This document shows positions 16,314-25,266 of a stretch of DNA of 64,000 bases, piece after piece. The notes beneath the pieces were generated by a model that saw nothing but the letters and a program-made list of their open reading frames with translations, was not told the DNA's origin and made no database searches. The DNA is from Ensifer adhaerens (GTDB lineage: Bacteria > Pseudomonadota > Alphaproteobacteria > Rhizobiales > Rhizobiaceae), in assembly GCF_028993555.1 (NCBI RefSeq), contig NZ_CP118611.1, positions 2,565,501-2,629,500 on the forward strand, given 5' to 3'. Made by a program: the position numbers and the translations under genes. How positions within the stretch are numbered: the first letter of the stretch is position 1; each line of letters starts with the position of its first letter.

Positions 16314-17672
16314 ATGTCTGCAGTTATCGACAAAGCCGAAGCCCTTGACCATCTGCTCGCGACCGCCGTCGAGGACGATCACGAAGCAGGCACGTTCCGT
16401 TGCCGCCGCGATATCTTCACCAACGAAGATCTCTTCGAACTGGAGATGAAGCACATCTTCGAAAGCAACTGGGTCTATCTCGCCCATGAGAGCCAGATCC
16501 CCGAGAACAACGACTACTACACCACCTATATCGGCCGGCAGCCCGTCGTCGTCACCCGCGACAAATCAGGCGAACTGCACGCGGTCATCAACGCCTGCGC
16601 CCATCGCGGCGCCATGCTCTGCCGGCGCAAGCACGGCAACAAGGGCAGCTTCACCTGTCCCTTCCATGGCTGGACCTTCTCCAACACCGGCAAACTGCTG
16701 AAAGTGAAGGACGAGAAGACCACGCAATATCCGCCGCAGTTTGCGAAAGATGGTTCGCACGACCTGAAGCGTGTTGCCCGGTTTCAGAGCTATCGAGGCT
16801 TCCTGTTCGGCAGCCTGAACCCTGACGTTTCGTCGCTCGAAGACTACCTCGGCGAAACCAAGGTCATCATCGACCAGATCGTCGACCAGGCACCTGACGG
16901 CCTGGAAGTGCTGCGCGGCAATTCCTCCTACATCTATGACGGCAATTGGAAACTGCAGATGGAAAACGGCTGCGACGGCTATCACGTCAGCTCCGTCCAC
17001 TGGAACTATTCCGCCACCATGGGTCGACGTCACGAGGAGGGCACCAAGGCGGTCGACGCCTCGAGCTGGAGCCGCTCGATTGCCGGCGTCTACGGTTTCG
17101 ACAACGGCCATATCCTGCTCTGGACCACCACCATGAACCCCGAGGTCCGGCCGGTCTTCCACGCCCGCGACGAGATCAAGGCGCGCGTTGGTGATGTGAA
17201 GGCGGATTTCATTGTCAACCAGACCCGCAACCTCTGCCTCTATCCGAACGTTTTCCTGATGGACCAGTTCAGCACGCAGATCCGCGTCACCCGCCCGATC
17301 AGCGTCGACAAGACCGAGATCAGCATCTTCTGTTTCGCGCCGAAGGGCGAAAGCGCTCACGACCGGGCGCTCCGTATCCGCCAATACGAGGATTTCTTCA
17401 ACGTGTCGGGCATGGGCACGGCGGACGATCTCGAGGAATTCCGCGCCTGCCAGCAGGGTTACGCCGGCATCACTGCACTCTGGAACGATCTGTCGCGCGG
17501 GGCACCGCTCTGGATCGACGGACCTGATGATAATGCCAAGCGCATGGGGCTTCAGCCACTGCTCTCGGGCGAGCGCAGCGAGGATGAAGGCCTGTTCGTC
17601 CGCCAGCATGAATATTGGGCGAAGGTGATGCGCGCAGCGCTTGCCTCTGAAAGACAAGGAGCGGTCGCATGA
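16314..17672 (+). CDS. benA: Benzoate 1,2-dioxygenase large (alpha) subunit
   Basis: A 452-residue aromatic-ring-hydroxylating oxygenase alpha subunit. The Rieske ligands are C95-A-H97 and C115-P-F-H118 ([20 protein letters not shown]). The mononuclear iron motif [15 protein letters not shown] contains H224 and H229. The overall sequence follows BenA/XylX. The enzyme adds O2 to benzoate to give the cis-diol. The start at 16314 has GGGAGAAG upstream. Its stop overlaps the benB start (ATGA), so both subunits are coupled. Confidence 0.95.
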   Translation: MSAVIDKAEALDHLLATAVEDDHEAGTFRCRRDIFTNEDLFELEMKHIFESNWVYLAHESQIPENNDYYTTYIGRQPVVVTRDKSGELHAVINACAHRGAMLCRRKHGNKGSFTCPFHGWTFSNTGKLLKVKDEKTTQYPPQFAKDGSHDLKRVARFQSYRGFLFGSLNPDVSSLEDYLGETKVIIDQIVDQAPDGLEVLRGNSSYIYDGNWKLQMENGCDGYHVSSVHWNYSATMGRRHEEGTKAVDASSWSRSIAGVYGFDNGHILLWTTTMNPEVRPVFHARDEIKARVGDVKADFIVNQTRNLCLYPNVFLMDQFSTQIRVTRPISVDKTEISIFCFAPKGESAHDRALRIRQYEDFFNVSGMGTADDLEEFRACQQGYAGITALWNDLSRGAPLWIDGPDDNAKRMGLQPLLSGERSEDEGLFVRQHEYWAKVMRAALASERQGAVA

Positions 17673-18157
17673 GCATCTCCTATCAAGCCGCCTGCGCCTT
17701 CCTCTATCGCGAAGCGCGCCTGCTCGACGACCGTGAGTGGGACGAATGGCTGACCTGCTACGCGCCCGACGTCACCTACTGGATGCCGGCCTGGGACGAC
17801 GACGATCAGCTGACGGTAGACCCGCAATCCGAGATCTCGCTGATCTTCTATCCGAGCCGCGATGGCCTCGAAGATCGCGTCTTCCGCATCAAGACCGAGC
17901 GCTCGGGCGCCTCCACGCCGGAACCGCGTACCAGCCACAACGTCAGCAATGTCGAGCTCGTGGCCGATCGCGGTGAGGAGGTGGACGTCCGCTACAACTT
18001 CCACACGCTCAACCACCGCTACAAGGTCACCGACCATTTCTTCGGCACCATGTTCGTCACGCTGCGCAAGAGCGGCGACGGGCTCACGATCTCGCACAAG
18101 AAGATCGTGCTGAAGAACGACTACATCCGCCAGGTCATCGACGTCTACCACATCTGA
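17669..18157 (+). CDS. benB: Benzoate 1,2-dioxygenase small (beta) subunit
   Basis: A 162-residue protein of the SnoaL-like/ring-hydroxylating beta-subunit fold ([20 protein letters not shown], then [13 protein letters not shown]). It packs with BenA into an alpha3-beta3 hexamer and has a structural role. The overlap with benA by four bases and the gap of 39 bases to benC match standard benABC organisation. Confidence 0.95.
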   Translation: MSISYQAACAFLYREARLLDDREWDEWLTCYAPDVTYWMPAWDDDDQLTVDPQSEISLIFYPSRDGLEDRVFRIKTERSGASTPEPRTSHNVSNVELVADRGEEVDVRYNFHTLNHRYKVTDHFFGTMFVTLRKSGDGLTISHKKIVLKNDYIRQVIDVYHI

Positions 18158-18196
18158 TGACCGCTGCCTGATGAGACAGGAAAGGGAGGAGCACCC

Positions 18197-19219
18197 ATGG
18201 CCAGCTACAGGATCGCTTTGAATTTCGAGGACGGGGTGACCCGCTTCGTCGAATGCCGGGACGACGAGAAGGTGCTCGACGCCGCCTTCCGCAACAAGAT
18301 CAACCTGCCGATGGACTGTTCCGACGGGGTGTGCGGCACCTGCAAGTGCCGCGCCGAAAGCGGCACCTACGACCTCGGCGACGACTTCATCGACGATGCC
18401 CTGACCTCGGACGAGGCTGAAAACGGCCTGGTGCTCACCTGCCAGATGAAGCCCTCGAGCGACTGCGTTATCGCCGTGCCGACGACGTCTGCCGCCTGCA
18501 AGACCGGGCAGCAGAAGTTCACCGCCACGGTGGCGCGGGTCATCCCGCACAATGATGCGGCGATCGTATTGGAACTGGACACGGACGCGGCACCCGCCTT
18601 CCTGCCGGGTCAATACGTCAATATCGACGTGCCCGGTAGCGGCCAGAGCCGCTCCTATTCCTTCTCGTCGGCTCCGGGTGATGAGCGGCTCGGCTTCCTG
18701 ATCAAGAAGATCCCAGGAGGGCTCATGAGCACATGGCTTGAGCGCGCCGAAGCCGGGACAAAGCTTGAACTGACCGGCCCGCTCGGCAGCTTCTATCTGC
18801 GGGAGGTCCAGCGCCCGCTGTTGTTTCTGGCCGGCGGCACCGGTCTTGCGCCGTTCCTGTCGATGCTCGAACAGCTCGCCAGGACCAACCGTGACCAGAA
18901 GGTGCATCTGATTTACGGCGTCACTCGCGATCTCGATCTGGTATTGGTCGACCACATCGAGGCCTATGCGAAGCGCCTTCCCAACTTCACCTTCTCAACG
19001 GTCGTGGCGGATGCCGCCTCCAGCCATCCGCGTAAGGGCTGGGTCACCCAGCATATGCCGCAGGAGTTGCTGAACGGCGGCGACGTCGATGTCTATCTCT
19101 GCGGCCCGCCACCGATGGTGGACGCAGTACGCAAGCACTTCGACGACACCGGCGTGAAACCCAACAGCTTCCACTACGAGAAATTCACGCCGAATGTCGT
19201 GGCGAAGGAGGCCGCATGA
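18197..19219 (+). CDS. benC: Benzoate 1,2-dioxygenase electron-transfer component (ferredoxin-NADH reductase)
   Basis: A 340-residue fusion: an N-terminal plant-type [2Fe-2S] domain with CSDGVCGTCKC (C41, C46, C49) and a fourth cysteine in LTCQMK, followed by an FAD-binding domain (RSYSFSSAPGD) and an NAD-binding domain (LFLAGGTGLAPFLSML, YLCGPPPMVDAV). It transfers electrons from NADH to BenAB. An AAAGGGAGGA ribosome-binding site precedes the start. It overlaps benD by four bases. Confidence 0.95.
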   Translation: MASYRIALNFEDGVTRFVECRDDEKVLDAAFRNKINLPMDCSDGVCGTCKCRAESGTYDLGDDFIDDALTSDEAENGLVLTCQMKPSSDCVIAVPTTSAACKTGQQKFTATVARVIPHNDAAIVLELDTDAAPAFLPGQYVNIDVPGSGQSRSYSFSSAPGDERLGFLIKKIPGGLMSTWLERAEAGTKLELTGPLGSFYLREVQRPLLFLAGGTGLAPFLSMLEQLARTNRDQKVHLIYGVTRDLDLVLVDHIEAYAKRLPNFTFSTVVADAASSHPRKGWVTQHMPQELLNGGDVDVYLCGPPPMVDAVRKHFDDTGVKPNSFHYEKFTPNVVAKEAA

Positions 19220-20004
19220 GCGCGGCTCGCTTCGAGGGGCGCTTTGCCGGCAAGGTGCTGGTCGTCACCGGTGCGGCACAAGGGATCGGCCGCGCGGTCG
19301 CGCTGCGTGCCGCGGCGGAAGGCGGCAAGGTGGTGTTCGTCGATCGCGCCGACTTCGTCGCAGAGGTGGCGGCTGAGGCCACGGGTGCCGAGACGGCGGC
19401 CTTCACCGCCGATCTCGAAACCCACGAGGGTGCCGCCGCAGCGATGCGTTTCACTGCGGAAACATTCGGCGGCATCGACATCCTGATCAACAATGTCGGC
19501 GGCGCGATCCGCATGCGGCCCTTCGCCGAGTTCGAACCGGCGCAGATCGACGCGGAAATCCGCCGCTCGCTGATGCCGACGCTTTACTGTTGCCACGCCG
19601 TGTTGCCGCATCTCTTTGCCCGCGGGTGCGGCACCATCGTCAATGTCTCCTCGAACGCCACACGCGGCATCCATCGCGTGCCCTATTCTGCGGCCAAGGG
19701 CGGCGTCAACGCCATCACCCAGTCGCTGGCGATGGAGCTTGCCGAGCGCAACATCCGTGTTGTCGCCACGGCACCCGGCGGAACCGATGCGCCGCCACGC
19801 CGTATTCCGCGCAATGCCGCAGGCGACAATGAAGCCGAGAAGGCCTGGATGGGCGATGTCGTTAGCCAGGTAAAGCAGTCGAGCTTCATGAAGCGCTACG
19901 GCAGCATCGAAGAGCAGGCGGCACCCATTCTGTTCCTGGCCTCGGACGAGGCCTCCTACATCACCGGCAGCGTGCTGCCGGTCGCCGGCGGCGATCTCGG
20001 CTGA
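19216..20004 (+). CDS. benD: cis-1,6-dihydroxycyclohexa-2,4-diene-1-carboxylate dehydrogenase
   Basis: A 262-residue short-chain dehydrogenase with the nucleotide motif VVTGAAQGIGRAVALRAA, the NNVGG motif, and the catalytic serine plus YSAAKGG (Tyr-x3-Lys). Closest by pattern to BenD/XylL: it oxidises and decarboxylates the benzoate cis-diol to catechol, which CatA then cleaves. It overlaps benC by four bases and is followed by the benzoate transporter gene. Confidence 0.93.
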   Translation: MSAARFEGRFAGKVLVVTGAAQGIGRAVALRAAAEGGKVVFVDRADFVAEVAAEATGAETAAFTADLETHEGAAAAMRFTAETFGGIDILINNVGGAIRMRPFAEFEPAQIDAEIRRSLMPTLYCCHAVLPHLFARGCGTIVNVSSNATRGIHRVPYSAAKGGVNAITQSLAMELAERNIRVVATAPGGTDAPPRRIPRNAAGDNEAEKAWMGDVVSQVKQSSFMKRYGSIEEQAAPILFLASDEASYITGSVLPVAGGDLG

Positions 20005-20042
20005 CGGCTTTGAATTGAAACGCGCAATAACCTGGGGAGGAG

Positions 20043-21377
20043 ATGATGCGCTCTATCGATGTGAATGAGGCAATTGACAGGAGCCCGCTCGGGCGCTTCC
20101 AGTGGATGGTGGTGGCGCTGTCGGCGTTGCTCCTGATCGTTGATGGTTACGACGTTTTTGTCGCCGGCACCGTGTTGCCGACGCTGATTGCCGAGTGGGG
20201 CCTGAGCAAGCCGCAGGCAGGCGCGCTGCAGGCCTGGGCGCTGTTCGGCATGATGTTCGGGGCGCTGATCTTCGGCCCGCTCGCCGACCGGATCGGTCGC
20301 AAGAAGGGCATCGCCATCAGCTTCGTGCTCTTTACCGTCTCGACGCTCCTCACCGGCCTTGCCAGTTCGCCGGAGCAGTTCAAGATCTTCCGGTTCTTCG
20401 CCGGTCTCGGTTGCGGCGGGCTGATGCCGAATGCCGTGGCGCTGATGAACGAATATGCGCCGAAGCGGCTGCGCGGCACGTTGGTCGCGCTGATGTTCTC
20501 CGGCTATTCGGTCGGCGGCATGGTTGCGGCCGGTCTCGGCATCGGTCTCATTCCGTCCTATGGCTGGAAGCCGATGTTCTTCATCGCCGCGGTGCCGCTT
20601 TTGATGCTGCCGGTGATCCTGTGGAAGCTGCCGGAGTCCCTCGGCTTCCTCATCCGTCAGGGCAAGCAGGAAGAGGCGAAGCGCATCTACGCGAAGATCG
20701 ACCCCAGCACCCACCTCGGCCCGGCGGACCGGCTGATTTTTTCCGAGACGAAGGGCGCCTCGGCATCGGTGCTCGAGCTCTTCCGCCATCAGCGCACGCT
20801 TCGCACCCTCATGCTCTGGGTCGCCTTCTTCTGCTGCCTGCTGCTCGTCTATCTCTTGTCGTCCTGGCTGCCGAAGGTGCTGCAGGAGGCCGGCTATGCC
20901 GAAAAAGCGAGCCTGCTCAGCCTGTTCTCGCTCAATTTCGGCGGCATGGTCGGGGCGATTGCCGGTGGCTGGCTCGGAGATCGGTTCGGCCTGCCGAAGG
21001 TGGTGGTCGGCTTCTTCGTCGCGGCCGCGTTCTCGATCGCGCTGATCGGCTTCAGCCTGCCACCCGCCCTTCTGTTCTTGATGGTGTTCATTGCCGGCGC
21101 CACCACCATCGGCACGCAGATCCTGCTTTATGCCAGCGTGGCGCAGCTTTATAACCTCTCCGTTCGCTCCACCGGGCTGGGTTGGGCCTCGGGCGTCGGC
21201 CGCATCGGGGCGATCGTCGGCCCGACGCTCGGCGGCGTGCTCCTGGCGCAGGAGTTTCCGCTGCAGCAGAACTTCGCGATCTTCGCCATACCGGCGGCGG
21301 TCTCTGCGCTCGCCATGCTCATTTTCGCGATCAGCAATGCCCGCCGCGTCGAGGTTGCGCGGCTGGCGACAGCTTAG
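20043..21377 (+). CDS. benK: MFS transporter of the aromatic acid:H+ symporter (AAHS) family, probable benzoate importer
   Basis: A 444-residue protein with about 12 hydrophobic segments. The AAHS signature DGYDVFVAGTVLPTL lies in the first helix and GPLADRIGRKKG in loop 2-3, and EYAPKRLRGTLVALMFSGYS follows helix 4. AAHS members (BenK, PcaK) import aromatic acids with a proton. Being inside the ben-cat transcript, benzoate is the likely substrate. A strong GGGGAGGAG ribosome-binding site precedes two possible starts at 20043 and 20046. Confidence 0.88.
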   Translation: MMRSIDVNEAIDRSPLGRFQWMVVALSALLLIVDGYDVFVAGTVLPTLIAEWGLSKPQAGALQAWALFGMMFGALIFGPLADRIGRKKGIAISFVLFTVSTLLTGLASSPEQFKIFRFFAGLGCGGLMPNAVALMNEYAPKRLRGTLVALMFSGYSVGGMVAAGLGIGLIPSYGWKPMFFIAAVPLLMLPVILWKLPESLGFLIRQGKQEEAKRIYAKIDPSTHLGPADRLIFSETKGASASVLELFRHQRTLRTLMLWVAFFCCLLLVYLLSSWLPKVLQEAGYAEKASLLSLFSLNFGGMVGAIAGGWLGDRFGLPKVVVGFFVAAAFSIALIGFSLPPALLFLMVFIAGATTIGTQILLYASVAQLYNLSVRSTGLGWASGVGRIGAIVGPTLGGVLLAQEFPLQQNFAIFAIPAAVSALAMLIFAISNARRVEVARLATA

Positions 21378-21545
21378 GGAATGGCGATGGTGGCCGGATC
21401 TTAAGAGCATTCGGTCACCGCCCCCTTGAGCGCGCCCTGTCGGTATCTACGTATCGCAGCGCACGTGACGCCAGGGCCGCGGCGCCGCGCCAGCAACATC
21501 GAAGCCGCCATCGCTGGCGGCTTTCCCCATTGGAGTTCCTGTTTC

Positions 21546-22328
21546 ATGGCTTATCTTGATCTTCCCACGCACCGGCTTCACTACAGCATCGACGGCGACT
21601 ACGGTGGCAATGCGCCCTGGCTGCTCTTCTGCAACTCGCTCGGCACCGATCTTTCGATGTGGGACGCGCAGATCGGGGCGCTTTCACCGCATTTCCGCGT
21701 GCTGCGTTATGATCGGCGCGGCCATGGTCGCTCCTTGGCGCCGCCTCCGCCCTATGCGCTCGCCGATCTCGGCCATGATGTGCTGGCGCTTCTGGACGCG
21801 CTTCGGATCGAGCGGACGCATTTTTGCGGCCTCTCGATCGGCGGCCTGACCGGGCAATGGCTCGGCGTGCACGCTGGCAAGCGTCTCGACAAGATCGTGC
21901 TCTGCGCAACGGCGGCGCAGATCGGCACACCCGAGGGCTGGGCCGCGCGCATCGATAGCGTCAGGACCGGTGGTCTTGCAGCCTTGACCGCTGCTACGGC
22001 CGAACGCTGGTTCAGCCCGCAGTTCGCAGCCAGCCATCGTGATGCCGTCGATCGCGTCCTCGAAAGCTTCGGCACCACCTCGACCGATGGCTATGTCGGC
22101 GGTTGCACTGCGCTGGCGGGCGCGGATCTGCGAGAAGAAATCGTAGAGATTCCCAATCCCGTACTCACCATTTCCGGCAGCGACGATCCGGTTTGCCCGC
22201 CGTCCGACCTCGAAAACATCGCCGCTCGCGTGCAGCGAGGCCGGCATCTATCGCTGCCCGGGCGCCATATCGTCAACATCGAGTCCGCGCCGGCATTCAA
22301 CGCGGCGCTGCTCGAATTCCTCACTTGA
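21546..22328 (+). CDS. pcaD: 3-oxoadipate enol-lactonase
   Basis: A 260-residue alpha/beta hydrolase. The nucleophile elbow GLSIGG places the catalytic serine at S97, and the histidine lies in LPGRHIVN near the C-terminus. The N-terminus (HRLHYSIDGDYGGNAPWLLFCNSLGTDLSMWD) is characteristic of PcaD/CatD. The product, 3-oxoadipate, feeds succinyl-CoA transferase and thiolase, whose genes are not in this window. The gap of 168 bases after benK may hold a second promoter. It overlaps the reverse cupin gene by eight bases. Confidence 0.92.
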   Translation: MAYLDLPTHRLHYSIDGDYGGNAPWLLFCNSLGTDLSMWDAQIGALSPHFRVLRYDRRGHGRSLAPPPPYALADLGHDVLALLDALRIERTHFCGLSIGGLTGQWLGVHAGKRLDKIVLCATAAQIGTPEGWAARIDSVRTGGLAALTAATAERWFSPQFAASHRDAVDRVLESFGTTSTDGYVGGCTALAGADLREEIVEIPNPVLTISGSDDPVCPPSDLENIAARVQRGRHLSLPGRHIVNIESAPAFNAALLEFLT

Positions 22329-22725
22329 CTGGAACGACGAGCGGCGCGTTCCTGGTGACGATGTAGGTCGCGAGTTCCGATGCCTTGGCGGTGCCGACAT
22401 TCTTCGCCACATGGGCAACGCCAGCCGGAATGAACAGCGCCTGGCCCGCCTGAAGCGTCACCGGCGCCCGGCCCTCGAGCTGGTATTCCAGCGAACCTTC
22501 GAGCACATAGGCGATTTCTTCGCCCGGATGGGAATGCTTGATCGACGCAGTGCCCGGGTCGATGTCGACGCGAACCTGCACGGCTTCGTGCCCGGGCACG
22601 CTGATCTCGTTCTTGATCAGGTCGGTGCGCTGAATGCCCTGCATCTGCTGAGCTTCAGCCATGCGAAGCGTCGTCATGCTGCCGGCGATCAGTAGGGTTG
22701 CGGCAATGATGCGGGTCGTTTTCAT
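22321..22725 (-). CDS. Exported small cupin-domain protein
   Basis: A 134-residue protein with a signal peptide (MKTTRIIAATLLIAGSMTTLR, cleavage near AEA) and a single cupin domain: HSHPGEEIAYVLEGSLEYQ (cupin motif 1 with two histidines and a glutamate) and LQAGQALFIPAGVAHVAKN (motif 2). Small periplasmic cupins of this kind are common in rhizobia, with no defined substrate. The start at 22725 gives the signal peptide directly. The 194 bases between it and the next gene show no clear gene. Confidence 0.85.
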   Translation of the reverse strand: MKTTRIIAATLLIAGSMTTLRMAEAQQMQGIQRTDLIKNEISVPGHEAVQVRVDIDPGTASIKHSHPGEEIAYVLEGSLEYQLEGRAPVTLQAGQALFIPAGVAHVAKNVGTAKASELATYIVTRNAPLVVPVK

Positions 22726-22919
22726 GGGGTTCTCCGTTGATCGAGTGCGCGTCGTTGGAAGCATCCTCATTCGAGCGGAGGCGTGTATGGGCCGTATGTC
22801 GGCCGGGCGCGCTTTTTGTAAGCCTATGTATTTCGCGGCGACGGCAAAGCATGGTCCGGCCTTGGCAGGACGGCGATCCGGAGTGCGTATCGCCGCCAGC
22901 CCGGCGCTCTCACCAGCCG

Positions 22920-23984
22920 CTATTCACCAAGGCTCTGCTGCAGGGCTTCGCGCGCCAGCTTGATGATATCGGCATGGATGTCGGCGCGGGAACGCTCGGT
23001 CGGCTCGCAGATGGGGTCGACTTCGCCGAAGGATTTCAGCGCTTCGGCGGCGCCGTCCTTGCATTCCGGCAGGAAGCTGAAGTGGTCGGCGCCGGCAATT
23101 GCCGCATAGGAGCCCTTTGGCGTCAGCGCCGCCAAAGGCTTGGAGGCGACGGCCAGGGGGATGGTTTCTGCGCTGCCGAGATTGATGAAGTGCATCGGTA
23201 TCTCGATCTTCTTCAGGCTTTCTTCCCTATAGGCCTGGGCGAGACCGGGATCGACCAGCACGGCTGCTTTGACGCGCCGGTCAAGGCTCGATTGTTCGAA
23301 ACGGGCTTTGTCGATGGTGCGAAGATCGAGCTTGTCGACCGCGACCGGCGTGTCGTCGACATAGCCCTTGCCGCCGGAAAACCAGGCGCAATCCCATTTC
23401 CGGTAGCTGTCGCAATAGCGGGCATAGGCGTCGAGGCTCGCCTCAGCGCCGGATATCTCCATGGCGGTCGAGCCGCCAAGAGAGAAGCCGAGGACGGCGA
23501 TCCGGTCGGCGTCGATAACCTTGTTCCATTCGCCAGCGCCGGTGAGCTTGTCGATGACGGCGGAAAGGTCGGCCGTGCGTTCCCAGAGCTTCGGCGTGTT
23601 GGCGGGCGTCGAATCGCCGCTGGTCGTGCCGGGATGGTTGGGGCCGGCAACAATGAAGCCCGCCTTTGCGAGCGCAGTCGCCAGCCAGCTCATCGCTTGC
23701 ACGCGGCCCCCGGAACCGTGCGAAACGACGACCAGGGGGAACGCCCCCGAGAGGGCGGGGGCGTTCCTTGCGGCCTCCGTTCCCTTGAAGATCTGGTTGT
23801 CGCCGACAAGGGTGGTTTCGCCGCTGGCCGCAGCCGGATACCAGATGGTGACGGAGAGATCTCGCCCTCGTTCGGGAGCCGGAACGCTGATTTCGCGCAC
23901 GCCGATTTCATGGGCATGCGAGGGGGTGGCAGCGGCCAGGATGAAGATGGCGGCGGGCAGGAACTGGAAGAGGGGCATGGGCAT
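22920..23984 (-). CDS. Secreted alpha/beta hydrolase (dienelactone hydrolase/PAF acetylhydrolase-like)
   Basis: About 354 residues with a signal peptide (PLFQFLPAAIFILAAATPSHA). The hydrolase core has VVVSHGSGG (oxyanion region), the nucleophile elbow VLGFSLGGSTAME with the catalytic serine, and a histidine in IAGADHFSFLPEC. The pattern resembles bacterial platelet-activating-factor acetylhydrolase-like esterases. A longer start at 24011 exists but the shorter one gives a normal signal peptide. Divergent from the membrane AraC regulator at 24120. Substrate unknown. Confidence 0.82.
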   Translation of the reverse strand: MPMPLFQFLPAAIFILAAATPSHAHEIGVREISVPAPERGRDLSVTIWYPAAASGETTLVGDNQIFKGTEAARNAPALSGAFPLVVVSHGSGGRVQAMSWLATALAKAGFIVAGPNHPGTTSGDSTPANTPKLWERTADLSAVIDKLTGAGEWNKVIDADRIAVLGFSLGGSTAMEISGAEASLDAYARYCDSYRKWDCAWFSGGKGYVDDTPVAVDKLDLRTIDKARFEQSSLDRRVKAAVLVDPGLAQAYREESLKKIEIPMHFINLGSAETIPLAVASKPLAALTPKGSYAAIAGADHFSFLPECKDGAAEALKSFGEVDPICEPTERSRADIHADIIKLAREALQQSLGE

Positions 23985-24119
23985 CTCGCTGGGTTGAAAA
24001 AGAGGCATCATCGTCGCCGGCCTTACGCCTCTCTGCGTCCTTGATCACGATTCAGGTCGTCCCGAATCGCGATCTGAGCCAAGACTTCCCAGGTTGTTTG
24101 CCCACCAAAGGACCAGCTC

Positions 24120-25187
24120 TTGATCTTTCTGCCGTTGCCGTTCGTCGTCGCCTTGCTGTTACTGATCCTGCTGGTTGTCATGCTGCGTGGCGACGAGCCT
24201 GCGAAGCGCAATCGAGCGTTTCTCGCCCTGGTGGCACTCTGCGCCCTTCAGTCGGTGGTCGTCGGTCTGCGCTGGGGCTATGACTTTGCAGCATTGCGAT
24301 TTGCTCTGCCGGTGCTCGCAAGCGGTGTGCCGCCACTGGTGCTCGCGAGTTTCTACAGCCTGATCCGCAGCCAGGAGCGAAGCGTTCCCGGCGCCGGGTG
24401 GATTCACGCGACGCCGACGATCGGCATGCTCATGCTCGTGCTGCTTGCTCCGGGATACATCGACTTCGCCCTGATCGTCGAGTATGTCGGATATGCACTG
24501 GCGCTCTTGAACCTCGCGCGTACCGGCACTGACGCATTGGACGAGGCGCGTTTCGAAGGTGCCGTCGCGGCGCACCGCGCTTTGGTGATTGCCGCGTTCT
24601 CGCTCTGTCTTTCGGCCCTCTTCGATCTTGCGATCATTCTGGACTTTGAATGGACGAAGGGGGCGAATATCGGCCTCATCGTCAGCAATGCGAATATGCT
24701 CGGATTGCTCTTCATCGGACTGACCGCGATGGTCGCAGACCGTGCACGAGCGCTTCCGGTCACCGGCACGATCGTTGACGAGGACCCAGCTTCTTCTGTG
24801 CCGCAGGACCGGGAGATCCTCGACCGGATCGAACAGTTGCTGGTCAGCCAGAAACTGGCCCGCGACGACAACCTCACCTTGTCACGTCTGGCGCGGCGCG
24901 CGGGCCTGCCGGCGCGGCAGATATCGACCGCCGTCAATCGGCTCGCGGGCAAGAACGTCTCGCAGTACATCAACGATTTTCGAATTGCCGACGCCTGCCG
25001 TCTCTTGTGCGAGACCGACATGTCGGTGACCGCGGCCATGCTCGAATCCGGCTTTCAGACGAAATCGAATTTCAATCGCGAATTCCGCCGGGTGACATCC
25101 TTGAGTCCCGGATCCTGGCGCGAGCAAAACCGGAAGGAAAAGCCTGGCCAAGAGGGCGGGGCGATCAACGCCACAGGCTATCGCTGA
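24120..25187 (+). CDS. Membrane-anchored AraC-family regulator
   Basis: A TTG start preceded by AAAGGA yields 355 residues. Residues 1-215 contain about seven hydrophobic segments (PFVVALLLLILLVVMLRG; LALVALCALQSVVVGLRWGY; VLASGVPPLVLASFY; TPTIGMLMLVLLAPGY; and others). Residues about 245-340 are an AraC DNA-binding domain (LTLSRLARRAGLPARQISTA and DFRIADACRLLCETDMSVTAAMLESGFQTKSNFNREFRR split over two helix-turn-helix units). It faces the secreted hydrolase gene across 135 bases, suggesting that it senses something outside and controls that gene. Confidence 0.85.
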   Translation: MIFLPLPFVVALLLLILLVVMLRGDEPAKRNRAFLALVALCALQSVVVGLRWGYDFAALRFALPVLASGVPPLVLASFYSLIRSQERSVPGAGWIHATPTIGMLMLVLLAPGYIDFALIVEYVGYALALLNLARTGTDALDEARFEGAVAAHRALVIAAFSLCLSALFDLAIILDFEWTKGANIGLIVSNANMLGLLFIGLTAMVADRARALPVTGTIVDEDPASSVPQDREILDRIEQLLVSQKLARDDNLTLSRLARRAGLPARQISTAVNRLAGKNVSQYINDFRIADACRLLCETDMSVTAAMLESGFQTKSNFNREFRRVTSLSPGSWREQNRKEKPGQEGGAINATGYR

Positions 25188-25196
25188 CAATTGTGC

Positions 25197-25260
25197 CCGG
25201 CCGCCGTGCGGCCGGACAGGTAATGGGCAGGACCTGGCTGTCGGCCGCCGCGAGGCGGCC
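25197..25260. terminator. Two GC-rich hairpins between the AraC-type gene and htrA
   Basis: CCGGCCGC-CGT-GCGGCCGG (25197-25215) and GGCCGCC-GCGA-GGCGGCC (25243-25260) are perfect stems in the gap between two convergent stop codons. Neither has a clear T-run, so they may be weak bidirectional terminators or RNA-stabilising structures. Confidence 0.4.
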
Positions 25261-25266
25261 CGCCGG

